A stretch of DNA of 64,000 bases from Chryseobacterium sp. KACC 21268 (GCA_028736075.1 CP117875.1:3968001-4032000), one strand, 5' to 3'. Positions 36,044 to 43,867 are shown, counted from the stretch's first letter. Notes: generated by a model from the letters alone, not told the origin. Translations and numbers: made by a program.

Positions 36044-36083
36044 AAAACCGGAATAGCAAATACAATTTTTGCTTTCCGGTTTT
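36044..36083. terminator. Terminator after the divergent tRNA-Glu
   Basis: A long stem (AAAACCGGAA, one bulge, AGCAAA, pairing TTTGCT TTCCGGTTTT) with a long T-run on the plus strand. It can also serve the minus-strand gene that ends at 36116. Confidence 0.88.
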
Positions 36084-36115
36084 TTTTATTTATTATCCTG
36101 AAAATATCGTGAGAC

Positions 36116-36814
36116 TTAGCAGATCAAAAGTAGTCGGTATTCGCCATCGTTCTCTTTCGGCGCTCTGTGGATGCAGGGCAAAACCTTTTGCTCAGGATTG
36201 TCGACAGCCAATTTCCAGAGATGTCCTTGTCCCAAATTAACCGGAACAGCATCAGGCTTCGGCTCATAATGAAGGTCAAAATAGTTTTCTTCCAAAAACG
36301 CTTCAAAGCCTTGCTCGGAACCTTGATATAGATCTCTAAGTTTTTCCCGGATCTCTGGGATCAAGATTTTTTGAGTTGCCTGGTCATTAGATAAAATATC
36401 ACTGGCTGCACCAGCATAAGTGCACAAAAAGGTACTCGTCCCAACAGGCGAACGATCGACGTGGAAAGAATAAACATCGGTCGAAATGAAATCAAATTCA
36501 TCATCGCGTTCATAATTCTTCAGCAAATTGAGTGAAGGCTGCGCGCCAAAATCGGACAGCAATTGTAGATCTTTGAGAATAATATCTCTCGCTGCATTGC
36601 CATTCTCAGATAACTTCAAAGCCAAAAGATCTTCCGCCGTGACCTCTGTTATATTATCTTCCAACTGAAGTTTGGAGACTATTTCTTTAAAATTCCCGAC
36701 CAAATCCCTTTGCCAGCAAACCGCGTTGATAGCATCTTCAAAATTCGTATTTACAAGCTCAGCAAAAGAAGAAACCTTTGCGATCTGTTGAAGGTCTGGA
36801 ATTCTTTCGTTCAT
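36116..36814 (-). CDS. DUF1826-like protein
   Basis: 232 aa, soluble, without a signal peptide. The core DVYSFHVDRSPVGTSTFLCTYAGAAS (about 114-139) with a His-x-Asp pair, and the end VLPCIHRAPKENDGEYRLLLIC (about 211-232), resemble DUF1826 proteins, sometimes found in zinc-starvation regulons. A metal site made of the His/Asp/Cys residues is plausible. No zinc genes are adjacent. It has a consensus promoter box and is divergent from a Crp/Fnr regulator. Confidence 0.65.
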   Translation of the reverse strand: MNERIPDLQQIAKVSSFAELVNTNFEDAINAVCWQRDLVGNFKEIVSKLQLEDNITEVTAEDLLALKLSENGNAARDIILKDLQLLSDFGAQPSLNLLKNYERDDEFDFISTDVYSFHVDRSPVGTSTFLCTYAGAASDILSNDQATQKILIPEIREKLRDLYQGSEQGFEAFLEENYFDLHYEPKPDAVPVNLGQGHLWKLAVDNPEQKVLPCIHRAPKENDGEYRLLLIC

Positions 36815-36842
36815 ATTAAAAGGTATATATATTTAACGACTA

Positions 36843-36850
36843 CAAAACTA
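36843..36850 (-). promoter_or_regulatory. -7 box for the DUF1826-like gene
   Basis: TAGTTTTG on the minus strand, a full consensus match, 29 bases before the ATG. Confidence 0.5.
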
Positions 36851-36936
36851 ACATATAACTTTAAAATCATCACTGTGGCGATTTATAAATGATAACTTTA
36901 CAGTAATTTAAAATACTAAATTGTTTAAGCAAGCTT

Positions 36937-37515
36937 ATGTTTGATGTTCTAATATCCCACATTCAGGAAAAAGTCGCTATCACAACGGCGGAAATTGAAT
37001 TGTTGAAATCATTCTTCAGTCAGAAAAAACTCAATAAAAAGGAATATATATTGCAAGAAGGACAGATCTGTAGAGATCTTACATTCGTCAGCAAAGGCAT
37101 TCTCAAATCTTATATTCTGGATGACAAGGGAAATGAGCGCATCAATCTTTTCGCTTTCGAAGGTTGGTGGATCTCAGACTTCAATAGTTTCCTTAATGAA
37201 GAAAAAGCTTACCTTAATATAGATGCGATCGAGGAATCTGAATTATTAACCATAAGTCGTGAAAACTATGAAGCACTGACTTTAAAGATTCCTATTATGG
37301 ATCGGTATTTCAGAATACTTTATCAAAATAGTCTGGTCACAAAAGACCAAAGATTGGTGATTTCTAATAACTTCACAGCAGAAGAGAAATACCTTCAATT
37401 ATTGGAAAGCAATCCCAAAATCACCCAAAAACTTTCTCACGCCCTGATTGCATCTTACCTTGGCTTAAGTCCAGAAACCATTAGTAGAATACGAAAGAAA
37501 ATTGCTTTGAAGTAA
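36937..37515 (+). CDS. Crp/Fnr family transcriptional regulator
   Basis: 192 aa. The cyclic-nucleotide-binding-like beta-roll spans about 20-120 (LNKKEYILQEGQICRDLTFVSKGILKSYI). The C-terminal helix-turn-helix is HALIASYLGLSPETISRIRKKI (about 168-189). There is no FNR iron-sulfur cysteine cluster. The reductase gene 37609 starts 94 bases downstream in the same direction, with its own promoter box, so it is a likely target. Confidence 0.9.
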   Translation: MFDVLISHIQEKVAITTAEIELLKSFFSQKKLNKKEYILQEGQICRDLTFVSKGILKSYILDDKGNERINLFAFEGWWISDFNSFLNEEKAYLNIDAIEESELLTISRENYEALTLKIPIMDRYFRILYQNSLVTKDQRLVISNNFTAEEKYLQLLESNPKITQKLSHALIASYLGLSPETISRIRKKIALK

Positions 37516-37582
37516 TTCTCCATTTGATTCACATCAACACCAACTCATGATCTACATCAAGTTTTTTTGGTGGTGATGAGCT

Positions 37583-37590
37583 TAACTTTG
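37583..37590 (+). promoter_or_regulatory. -7 box for the PRISE-like reductase
   Basis: TAACTTTG, a full consensus match, 18 bases before the chosen ATG. Confidence 0.5.
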
Positions 37591-37608
37591 TCGTCAAATA
37601 ATTTAATC

Positions 37609-38676
37609 ATGGAAAATATTGCATTGGTTGTCGGCGCTACCGGGATCACGGGAAGCAATCTCGCGCAGGAATTAATCTCAAATGGTTGGAGAACTTACGG
37701 ATTGGCAAGAAATCCGAATTCCAACGTTTCGGGTTTGATACCTGTAAAAGCTGATCTTTTAGATGTAGATAACCTTGAAGCTGCCTTGCAACACATCTCT
37801 CCTACCCACATATTTTTCACAACCTGGATGAGAAATGACACAGAGGAAGAAAACATTAAAGTGAATAGTGCGCTGATAAGAAATCTACTCAGTGCCTTGT
37901 CTGCAAAAAGAAGCATTCAACATGTTGCATTGGTGACTGGACTGAAACATTACCTTGGACCTTTTGAAGCTTATGCAAAATCAGGATTTTTGCCGGAAAC
38001 ACCTCTACGCGAAGAGCAACCACGCTTGGAATATCCTAACTTTTACTACGCACAGGAAGATGCAGTCTATGAAGCGGCGGAGAAAGACGGTTTCACCTGG
38101 AGTATTCACAGACCTCATACCGTTATTGGATATGCGGTTGGGAACTTGATGAATATGGGAACCACATTAGCAATCTACGCAAGTATCTGTAAAGAAACAG
38201 GTAGAAAGTTTATTTTTCCAGGTTCATTTGCACAATGGAATGGTTTGTCTGATGTGACTGATGCTAGAATATTAGCCAAGCAATTGATTTGGGCATCGAC
38301 CACAGAAGCTGCAAAGAATCAAGCTATCAATATTACAAACGGTGATATTTTCCGATGGAAATGGCTTTGGGAAAAAATAGCGGATTACTTCGAAATCGAT
38401 TTTGAAGGCTTTGAGAATGAAATCAAACCTCTTGAAAAAGAACTTCAAAACGATCAAAAAACCTGGAAAAACATTGCTGAAAAATATAATCTTAAGGAAA
38501 ATAACCTCTCACGAATAGCTTCTGCCTGGCATACAGATCTGGATCTTGGAAGACCAATTGAAGTGATGACAGATATGGCCAAAAGCCGAAAATTAGGTTT
38601 CACAAATTTCCAGAGTACACTGGAGTCTTTTACCGATCTCTTTGATAAATTAAAGGCAGAAAAAATCATTCCTTAG
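37609..38676 (+). CDS. SDR-family enone reductase, PRISE-like
   Basis: 355 aa from MENIALVVGATG; the upstream ATG at 37567 would precede the promoter box. NAD(P) site VVGATGITGSNLAQEL (about 5-20). FFTTWMRNDTEEENI and the catalytic NFYYAQEDAVYEAA resemble progesterone 5-beta-reductase/iridoid synthase-like enzymes, which reduce activated C=C bonds. The natural substrate in bacteria is unknown; a role in detoxifying reactive enones is an inference. It ends at a near-perfect palindromic terminator. Confidence 0.88.
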   Translation: MENIALVVGATGITGSNLAQELISNGWRTYGLARNPNSNVSGLIPVKADLLDVDNLEAALQHISPTHIFFTTWMRNDTEEENIKVNSALIRNLLSALSAKRSIQHVALVTGLKHYLGPFEAYAKSGFLPETPLREEQPRLEYPNFYYAQEDAVYEAAEKDGFTWSIHRPHTVIGYAVGNLMNMGTTLAIYASICKETGRKFIFPGSFAQWNGLSDVTDARILAKQLIWASTTEAAKNQAINITNGDIFRWKWLWEKIADYFEIDFEGFENEIKPLEKELQNDQKTWKNIAEKYNLKENNLSRIASAWHTDLDLGRPIEVMTDMAKSRKLGFTNFQSTLESFTDLFDKLKAEKIIP

Positions 38677-38690
38677 AAACTCAAAATAAA

Positions 38691-38718
38691 AAACCGAAGT
38701 CAATATTGACTTCGGTTT
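38691..38718. terminator. Bidirectional terminator
   Basis: A palindrome with arms AAACCGAAGTCAAT / ATTGACTTCGGTTT followed by Ts on the plus strand, between the convergent reductase and ferritin-like genes. Confidence 0.85.
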
Positions 38719-38784
38719 TTATGATTAAAATCCTTCCCCAAAACTGGAAAAGGATCAGATTGATATTTGCATCATTTGTTGTTT

Positions 38785-39594
38785 CTATACAATAAACAAT
38801 CCTGCAATTGCCGCAGCATCACTTCCGCTAAGAACTTCATCGTAAGCAGCAGAACCCGCTTCAGCACCAAATGCAGTTGCTGTATTGAAGCCAGCCTGAA
38901 CAGTAACTCCCTCACCTGCATAGACAGGATTTGTAGCAGATGGCATATTACCTCCGTTTGCTAATTCTATCCAGCCTTTCTGGTTTCTCATTCGTCTTAC
39001 CTCAGAAGCGTGTCTTGCCTCTACAGAGTGAATCTGAAGTGCTGCAGTCAAAACATCTTTGTTAGACATTACGTTTCCTGCCTGTCCTTTATAGGCTCTT
39101 ACTCCCGTATCTTCAAAAGCCTGTGCTAGAACCAAAAAGGTCTGATAGTCATTCATTGGATCAAAGTTTCCACCAACTGTAAAGTCGAATGTTGGTTTTG
39201 CAGCAGGAGCGGTTCCTAAAGCTGTTAATGTACTTTTAAGGAAAGCCACGTGAGCCGTTTCGTGTTTTGAAATTTGAGAAAAAACCGTTCTGTCTGCCGT
39301 TGGAATCAGACCAGCTTTTGCCAATCCCATACGGTAATATTCATCTTCTAAATATTCTAATGTCAATGCTAATTGTAAAGCATCTGTCAATGGTGTTTTG
39401 AAGGCACTTGCGCTAGAAGTGGTTGTTTCTGCATGAGCTGGTGTGGACATCAATCCTGCCAATCCAAGTGGAACAGCTGCAACAGCCGCTTTTTTACCGA
39501 AATCAGCTATGCTGGATAATGTTTGTAGTCTTGAAGCTTCTCCTGTAAAGAATTTGTCGTTAGAGAGCTTATCTAATATTCTAAGAATGTTCAT
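38785..39594 (-). CDS. Ferritin-like domain protein, exported
   Basis: 269 aa from MNILRILDKLSND; a longer start at 39684 would overlap the upstream gene. It has an atypical export region with AAVAAVPLGLAGLMSTPAHA (about 42-61). The rest is a four-helix ferritin-like domain (PF13668-type), with YLEDEYYRMGL, ISKHETAHVAFL, AFEDTGVRAYKG and SVEARHASEVRRM carrying possible Glu and His metal ligands. Function is unproven; iron or oxidative-stress roles are usual guesses. It follows its paralogue at 39623, 28 bases apart, in one operon. Confidence 0.85.
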   Translation of the reverse strand: MNILRILDKLSNDKFFTGEASRLQTLSSIADFGKKAAVAAVPLGLAGLMSTPAHAETTTSSASAFKTPLTDALQLALTLEYLEDEYYRMGLAKAGLIPTADRTVFSQISKHETAHVAFLKSTLTALGTAPAAKPTFDFTVGGNFDPMNDYQTFLVLAQAFEDTGVRAYKGQAGNVMSNKDVLTAALQIHSVEARHASEVRRMRNQKGWIELANGGNMPSATNPVYAGEGVTVQAGFNTATAFGAEAGSAAYDEVLSGSDAAAIAGLFIV

Positions 39595-39622
39595 AATAGT
39601 AAATTTTGAAGTTAATAATGAA

Positions 39623-40333
39623 TTAAATACCTCTCTCTTTCCAAGTAAATGGCGTTTTGAAGAAGCTTCCTGCTGCTGCAACAATGTCTTTCGGTTCTTT
39701 CGCTAGATCCAGCCCCATTGCATTGATCACATCATCACCAGAGAAATCAGCTGATTTTGGATTGATAAGATCTCTGATTGCCGCTGCGTGTCTTGCCTCA
39801 ACCGAAACAATTTTACCTGCAATTACAAGATAATCCGGATTGGTAATATATTTTCCTGCCCCGTTGTAAGCCGCAACACCTGTATCTTCTAATGCTTTTG
39901 CAGTAGCAAGAACAGAGGTTCTGCTTTTAAAATCTACACCATTATACTGAAATTCTAAAGTTGGCAAAATACTGTTAGGCGCAGCACCGCCAATTGCTGC
40001 TTTGAAAAAGTCTCTGTGGATTACTTCGTGATGATACAGATCTGTAAAAATTTGTTTTTCAGCTTCTGAAATTCCTGTATAGAAGCTATTCACGACCTTC
40101 GTATAAAAATCGGCTTCAAGCTGTTCTAGGGCATAAGCGTAGTTCAAAACCCCTACGTCGCCCGTTCCAAGGTCAAATACATCTCCACCTGGATTGATGA
40201 TCAGATCATCGTCATTACAACCTACGAGTGCAAGGCCTGCGATTGCTAGACCAACACCGCTTAGTTTCAAAAAGTTTCTTCTGTTGGTATCCAAGGTGGC
40301 TGCACCATTGGAGACGCTAATTGTTTTTTTCAT
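39623..40333 (-). CDS. Ferritin-like domain lipoprotein with Tat-like signal
   Basis: 236 aa. The N-terminus has NRRNFLKLSGVGLAIAGLAL followed by VGC: an RR-x-FLK twin-arginine-like motif with a lipobox (Cys39). The ferritin-like domain (about 62-220) has YALEQLEADFYTKVV, YHHEVIHRDFFKAAI, ALEDTGVAAYNGAG and SVEARHAAAIRDLI, matching the next gene. A Tat signal would suggest folding, perhaps with metal, before export. The upstream hairpin separates it from fasciclin. Confidence 0.85.
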   Translation of the reverse strand: MKKTISVSNGAATLDTNRRNFLKLSGVGLAIAGLALVGCNDDDLIINPGGDVFDLGTGDVGVLNYAYALEQLEADFYTKVVNSFYTGISEAEKQIFTDLYHHEVIHRDFFKAAIGGAAPNSILPTLEFQYNGVDFKSRTSVLATAKALEDTGVAAYNGAGKYITNPDYLVIAGKIVSVEARHAAAIRDLINPKSADFSGDDVINAMGLDLAKEPKDIVAAAGSFFKTPFTWKERGI

Positions 40334-40370
40334 AATATTATTTTTAAAGTTTGGTTTTAAAAAATTGAAA

Positions 40371-40398
40371 AAACCAGCATAAAAATTTATGCTGGTTT
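40371..40398 (-). terminator. Terminator of the fasciclin gene
   Basis: Stem AAACCAGCATAAA / TTTATGCTGGTTT, followed on the minus strand by TTTTTTCAATTTTTT. Confidence 0.85.
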
Positions 40399-40408
40399 CA
40401 GATCATTA

Positions 40409-40978
40409 TTAAGGCATAAGAACAGTATCGATCACGTGGATCACACCATTGGACTGATTCACATCAGCGATGGTCACTTTCGCGCTTGTTCCTTTTGCAT
40501 CTTTTACATACAAGTCATTTCCTTTGGTCCAGAATGTCAATTCTTCACCTTCCACAGTTTTCATTGGTGCTTTTCCATTGCCGGCTTTCACTGCTGCCCA
40601 GATCTGTTTTGCATTGTACTTCCCTGCTAAAACGTGATAGGTCAATATCTTGGTCAAAGTTTCTTTATTCTCTGGTTTCACAAGGCTTTCTACAGTTCCC
40701 GCAGGAAGTTTGGCAAAAGCCGCGTCTGTTGGTGCCAAAACGGTGAATGGCCCTTTTCCTTGTAAAGTTTCCACCAATCCTGCTGCTTTCACTGCGGCAA
40801 CAAGTGTTGTGTGGTCTTTGGAGTTCATCGCATTCTCAACAATATTTTTTGAAGGATACATAGCGGCACCGCCTACCATTACTGTTTTTTCTTTCATTGC
40901 CTGTGCAGCTACATTTCCACTGAATGCGAATGATAATGCGATCATTCCGAAGGCTGCGATTTTAGTTCTTGAGTTCAT
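40409..40978 (-). CDS. Fasciclin (FAS1) domain exported protein
   Basis: 189 aa. Signal peptide about 1-26. One FAS1 domain follows (about 48-188): [56 protein letters not shown] and the closing [16 protein letters not shown]1 proteins are secreted adhesion-type proteins. In mycobacteria, FAS1 proteins (MPT70/MPT83) are controlled by the SigK/RskA pair; here an ECF sigma and anti-sigma lie 0.9 kb away. Confidence 0.93.
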   Translation of the reverse strand: MNSRTKIAAFGMIALSFAFSGNVAAQAMKEKTVMVGGAAMYPSKNIVENAMNSKDHTTLVAAVKAAGLVETLQGKGPFTVLAPTDAAFAKLPAGTVESLVKPENKETLTKILTYHVLAGKYNAKQIWAAVKAGNGKAPMKTVEGEELTFWTKGNDLYVKDAKGTSAKVTIADVNQSNGVIHVIDTVLMP

Positions 40979-41089
40979 TTTGTTTATTTTATATTAATAT
41001 TTTGTGAGTGTTAATTGCAGTTACGAGGTTGGTTTGTCTTTGGATTGAAAAAATTAAAAATAAATCACAAACAACTGTAAATCAATTGA

Positions 41090-41605
41090 TTATTTTTTAA
41101 CAATTGGAACGAAATCCAGACAGACCGAGTTCATACAGAAACGTTTTCCCGTTGGTGCAGGTCCGTCATCGAAGATATGTCCCAGGTGAGAATCGCATCT
41201 TCCGCAAAGGACTTCTGTTCTTATCATATTATGAGAATCGTCTTTTTTGTAGATGACACTATTTTTGCGAATCGGTTCGTAGAATGATGGCCAGCCGCAC
41301 GTTGTCGCGAACTTAGATGTTGAAAGGAACAGGGCATTTCCACAAACGGCGCAGTAATAAGTCCCTTTCTCATCAAACTCATAGAACTTCCCGGTGAAGG
41401 CTGTTTCGGTTGCGGCCTCTCTCGCGACCTGATAGAGTTCTGGCTTCAGGATCTTCTTCCATTCTGCGTTGCTGACCTTAAGTTTTGCAGTTTCGGTCTT
41501 TGAGTAGTATGGATTTTTGGTCTTGAAGTTGGCTGACTGTGCCGCGATGTTCCCGTGCATCAAAGCGACGGAACTGACGAGGAATATTTTTTTAAGTTTT
41601 TTCAT
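41090..41605 (-). CDS. msrB: Peptide-methionine (R)-S-oxide reductase, exported
   Basis: 171 aa. The N-terminal signal peptide (MKKLKKIFLVSSVALMHGNIAAQ) places it in the envelope. The MsrB domain has two zinc CxxC pairs (YYCAVCGNA and VLCGRCDSHLGHIF), TCGWPSFYEP, and the catalytic end RFCMNSVCLDF. The second Cys in that motif is unusual. It repairs oxidised methionine in exported proteins. Upstream of the start is a 27-base inverted repeat (41628-41654). Confidence 0.93.
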   Translation of the reverse strand: MKKLKKIFLVSSVALMHGNIAAQSANFKTKNPYYSKTETAKLKVSNAEWKKILKPELYQVAREAATETAFTGKFYEFDEKGTYYCAVCGNALFLSTSKFATTCGWPSFYEPIRKNSVIYKKDDSHNMIRTEVLCGRCDSHLGHIFDDGPAPTGKRFCMNSVCLDFVPIVKK

Positions 41606-41607
41606 TG

Positions 41608-41634
41608 TCGTACTATTTATAGTTACTTACGACA
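41608..41634. promoter_or_regulatory. Inverted repeat upstream of msrB
   Basis: Arms GTCGTA (41608-41613) and TACGAC (about 41629-41634) surround a smaller CTAT-TT-ATAG palindrome, ending three to four bases from the msrB ATG. It could be an operator or part of an ECF-type promoter. No T-run follows, so it is not a terminator. Confidence 0.4.
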
Positions 41635-41699
41635 GATGGAGAAATTTGGTTTTAGTTTGAATGACCGAGTGTATCAATAAGAATGGAAAAGCCACTACT

Positions 41700-41825
41700 T
41701 TGCGAAGCGCGCCCCGGCTTGAGTGGAGCTCTTTTAGTCATTGCGATGGTACAAAATTTCTTTGAACGACCTCCCGTGGTTCGCAATGGCAAAAAAGCGG
41801 GAACGGAAGACGGATAAAGGCGCCC
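41700..41825. repeat. GC-rich intergenic repeat element
   Basis: In an otherwise AT-rich spacer, a GC-rich block starts with CGAAGCGCGCCCCGGCTTG, continues with GTCATTGCGATGG and ends with CGCAATGGC and AAGCGGGAACGG. CATTGCGA (41739-41746) is inverted as TCGCAATG (41781-41788), and CCCCGGCTT roughly pairs with AAGCGGG. Blocks with CATTGCGA text are common dispersed repeats in Bacteroidota spacers. There is no ORF. Confidence 0.55.
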
Positions 41826-41903
41826 AAATCATCACATTAAATAAAATAAACTGGTGAAAATTCAACAAAATCAAATAATAAATCAATATTGGTATAATTT
41901 TTA

Positions 41904-41911
41904 TATATTTG
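41904..41911 (+). promoter_or_regulatory. -7 box of ECF sigma gene
   Basis: TATATTTG, a full consensus match. Its last three bases are the TTG that would otherwise be the earliest start codon of the sigma gene, so the true start must be later. Confidence 0.55.
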
Positions 41912-42478
41912 ATCGGTAAATCACTAATTATTAAAACAATCTACTCCGAGGAAGAACTTTTGGAACTGCTCAGAAAGAAGAGCGAAATAGGTTTCAAATA
42001 TCTGTACAATCACTATTCCGGTGCATTGTACGGTGTTATTTTCCGGATAGTGCAATCCAAAGAGTATACTGAGGAAATAATCCAAGATGTCTTTGTCAAG
42101 ATATGGAACTCCATCCATCAATACGACGTTGTCAAAGGCCGATTCTACACCTGGATGATCAATATTGCGCGGAATACCGCCATTGATTATCTGAAATCCA
42201 AATCTTTCCAGAACGAACTTAAAAACCAATCCCTTCCGGATTTCGTATATAACAGTACGAAACTCTCAACGACGAATAAGTCGTCGGATTTCATTGGTTT
42301 TACAGATGTTTTGTGTAATTTGGAATCCGATAAGCGGGAAATGATAGATCTGGCCTATTATCAGGGTTATACCCAAAGTGAAATATCTGAAAAACTTAAA
42401 ATCCCATTGGGTACCATTAAGACCAAGATGCGAACTGCACTTGTGAAACTGAAAGATCTCTTAAAAGATTATAAATAA
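41909..42478 (+). CDS. ECF RNA polymerase sigma factor
   Basis: At most 189 aa. Sigma-70 region 2 is about 28-95 (FKYLYNHYSGALYGVIFRIV, EEIIQDVFVKIWNSI, TWMINIARNTAIDYLK). Region 4 is about 128-185 (LESDKREMIDLAYYQGYTQS, EISEKLKIPLGTIKTKM). There is no ATG before the conserved part: the earliest start is TTG at 41909, inside the promoter box. ATT at 41927 or 41930 are candidates. The anti-sigma gene starts two bases after its stop. Confidence 0.93.
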   Translation: MIGKSLIIKTIYSEEELLELLRKKSEIGFKYLYNHYSGALYGVIFRIVQSKEYTEEIIQDVFVKIWNSIHQYDVVKGRFYTWMINIARNTAIDYLKSKSFQNELKNQSLPDFVYNSTKLSTTNKSSDFIGFTDVLCNLESDKREMIDLAYYQGYTQSEISEKLKIPLGTIKTKMRTALVKLKDLLKDYK

Positions 42479-42479
42479 A

Positions 42480-43295
42480 GTGAACATAGAAGAATACATA
42501 TCATCCGGAATCTTAGAATCCTATATTCTAGGTCTTGCTTCTCCCGAGGAGGCAGGCATTTTGGAGTGTGTGATGAAGAATAGTGCTGAAGTAAGATCAG
42601 CATTTGAAGAAGCACAAAAAACTTTGGAAGATTTGGCTACAGCACAGGCTGTAACGCCGCCTAACGATCTGGAAACCAAAATCTGGGCCAAAATACAGCA
42701 GGAACAAACCACTGAAAACATCAAACCGTTGGTTGCTGAAAAAACAGATTTAGAAGTTGGTGAAATCACTCAGAAAATCTATCCGAACAAAGCAGTCAAT
42801 TGGCAGAAATATGCGATTGCGGCTTCTGTTCTTTTCCTTGTAAGTATCATTGGAAATTTATTTTGGATCAATGACATTTCTAAAAGCAAAACAGAAATAG
42901 CACAGTTGCAAACCGAGAAGAAGTCACAAGATATGGCTTTGAAGAACTCTCAGGAGAAACTCGCGATCCTATCCAACCCAAATATTTTGACGGTTCCATT
43001 GAAAGGTGTTGAGAAATATCCAGATTCCAAAGCGATCGTGTATTGGGATAAGGACTCTAAAAACGTCTATCTGAACGCGGAAGACCTGCCAAAAGCACCG
43101 GAAGGAATGCAATATCAGCTTTGGGCACTTGTCGATGGCAAGCCTGTGAGTGCTGGAATGTACTCATCTGAGAAAAATACGAAAGCAATCCTGGCCAACA
43201 TCCCGAAAGCACAAGCCTTCGCCATAACCCTTGAAAAACAAGGCGGTAGCGCTGCGCCAACTATGGAAAATATGTTCGTGATCGGAAACATCTAA
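42480..43295 (+). CDS. Anti-sigma factor, RskA type
   Basis: 271 aa with a GTG start two bases after the sigma stop. Residues about 1-75 form an anti-sigma N-terminal domain (EEYISSGILESYILGLASPEE, helical, binds sigma). One membrane span lies about 104-124 (WQKYAIAASVLFLVSIIGNLF). A coiled-coil segment (about 128-162) precedes a periplasmic RskA domain with LPKAPEGMQYQLWALVDGKPVSAG and FAITLEKQGGSAAPTMENM. It would hold the sigma factor at the membrane until a periplasmic signal acts. Confidence 0.92.
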   Translation: MNIEEYISSGILESYILGLASPEEAGILECVMKNSAEVRSAFEEAQKTLEDLATAQAVTPPNDLETKIWAKIQQEQTTENIKPLVAEKTDLEVGEITQKIYPNKAVNWQKYAIAASVLFLVSIIGNLFWINDISKSKTEIAQLQTEKKSQDMALKNSQEKLAILSNPNILTVPLKGVEKYPDSKAIVYWDKDSKNVYLNAEDLPKAPEGMQYQLWALVDGKPVSAGMYSSEKNTKAILANIPKAQAFAITLEKQGGSAAPTMENMFVIGNI

Positions 43296-43321
43296 ATTTG
43301 GATATCAAAAAAGTTGAAAAA

Positions 43322-43345
43322 AAATTTCAAAATATTTTGAAATTT
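43322..43345. promoter_or_regulatory. 24-base perfect palindrome overlapping promoter P1 upstream of rpsT
   Basis: Two 12-base arms, AAATTTCAAAAT and ATTTTGAAATTT. The right arm contains the TTTG that fits the -33 position of P1. It could be an operator or a weak terminator of the anti-sigma gene; no T-run follows. Confidence 0.4.
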
Positions 43346-43365
43346 AAAAAATATCCATACTTTTG
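43336..43365 (+). promoter_or_regulatory. Promoter P1 upstream of rpsT
   Basis: TTTG (43336-43339) and TACTTTTG (43358-43365) spaced 18 bases, followed by CACC. A strong consensus promoter about 165 bases before rpsT. Confidence 0.6.
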
Positions 43366-43370
43366 CACCA

Positions 43371-43480
43371 CTCTAAAGGAGAACAAGAAGATACTAATTC
43401 TTCATAATTAAAAATGATTTCGAATCATTGAATTAGCTCCGAATAGGGAAAATAAAAAATTTTAATTTTTAAAAAAAAGG
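43371..43480 (+). other. Structured leader or small RNA between the two rpsT promoters
   Basis: The sequence transcribed from P1 contains GAAGATACTAATTCTTC (small stem), then a perfect 7-bp hairpin AATGATT-TCG-AATCATT, and GGAG/CTCC that can pair around both. No ORF longer than five codons was seen. It could be a long rpsT leader or a separate small RNA. Confidence 0.35.
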
Positions 43481-43511
43481 TTTGCAAATTAAAAAATAGT
43501 TTTTATCTTTG
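43481..43511 (+). promoter_or_regulatory. Promoter P2 of rpsT
   Basis: TTTG (43481-43484) and TATCTTTG (43504-43511) spaced 19 bases, followed by CACCC: an almost ideal Bacteroidota promoter, 18 bases before the rpsT ATG. Confidence 0.7.
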
Positions 43512-43529
43512 CACCCACATTTGAAAGAT

Positions 43530-43784
43530 ATGGCAAATCATAAATCAGCACTTAAAAGAATCAGACAAAACGAAGTTAGAAGACTTCGTAATAAATACAA
43601 CCACAAAACTGCTAGAACAGCTTTGAAGTCACTAAGAACTGAAGAGAACAAAGCAGTAGCAGTAGAGCAATTGCCAAGAGTAATCTCTTTACTTGACAAA
43701 TTAGCTAAGAGAAACATTATTCACAAGAATAAAGCAGCTAACTTAAAAAGCAAATTAACTAAGCACGTAAACAGCTTAGCTTAA
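43530..43784 (+). CDS. rpsT: 30S ribosomal protein S20
   Basis: 84 aa from MANHKSALKRIRQNEVRRLR. An upstream in-frame ATG at 43509 lies in the promoter box, so it is not used. It is basic and helical, of normal length; NIIHKNKAANLKSKL near the end is typical. Two promoters precede it. A tRNA-Glu gene begins 12 bases after the stop, so the tRNA may be cotranscribed. Confidence 0.97.
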   Translation: MANHKSALKRIRQNEVRRLRNKYNHKTARTALKSLRTEENKAVAVEQLPRVISLLDKLAKRNIIHKNKAANLKSKLTKHVNSLA

Positions 43785-43795
43785 TATAAGTCCTT

Positions 43796-43867
43796 GGCCC
43801 GTTCGTCTATCGGTTAGGACCTCAGGTTTTCATCCTGGTAAGAGGGGTTCGACTCCCCTACGGGCTA
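43796..43867 (+). tRNA. tRNA-Glu (TTC), copy 1
   Basis: 72 bases. Acceptor GGCCCGT / ACGGGCT, anticodon stem TCAGG / CCTGG with loop TTTTCAT (anticodon TTC), T stem AGGGG / CCCCT with loop TTCGACT. No encoded CCA. Identical to the copy at 43975. Confidence 0.95.
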
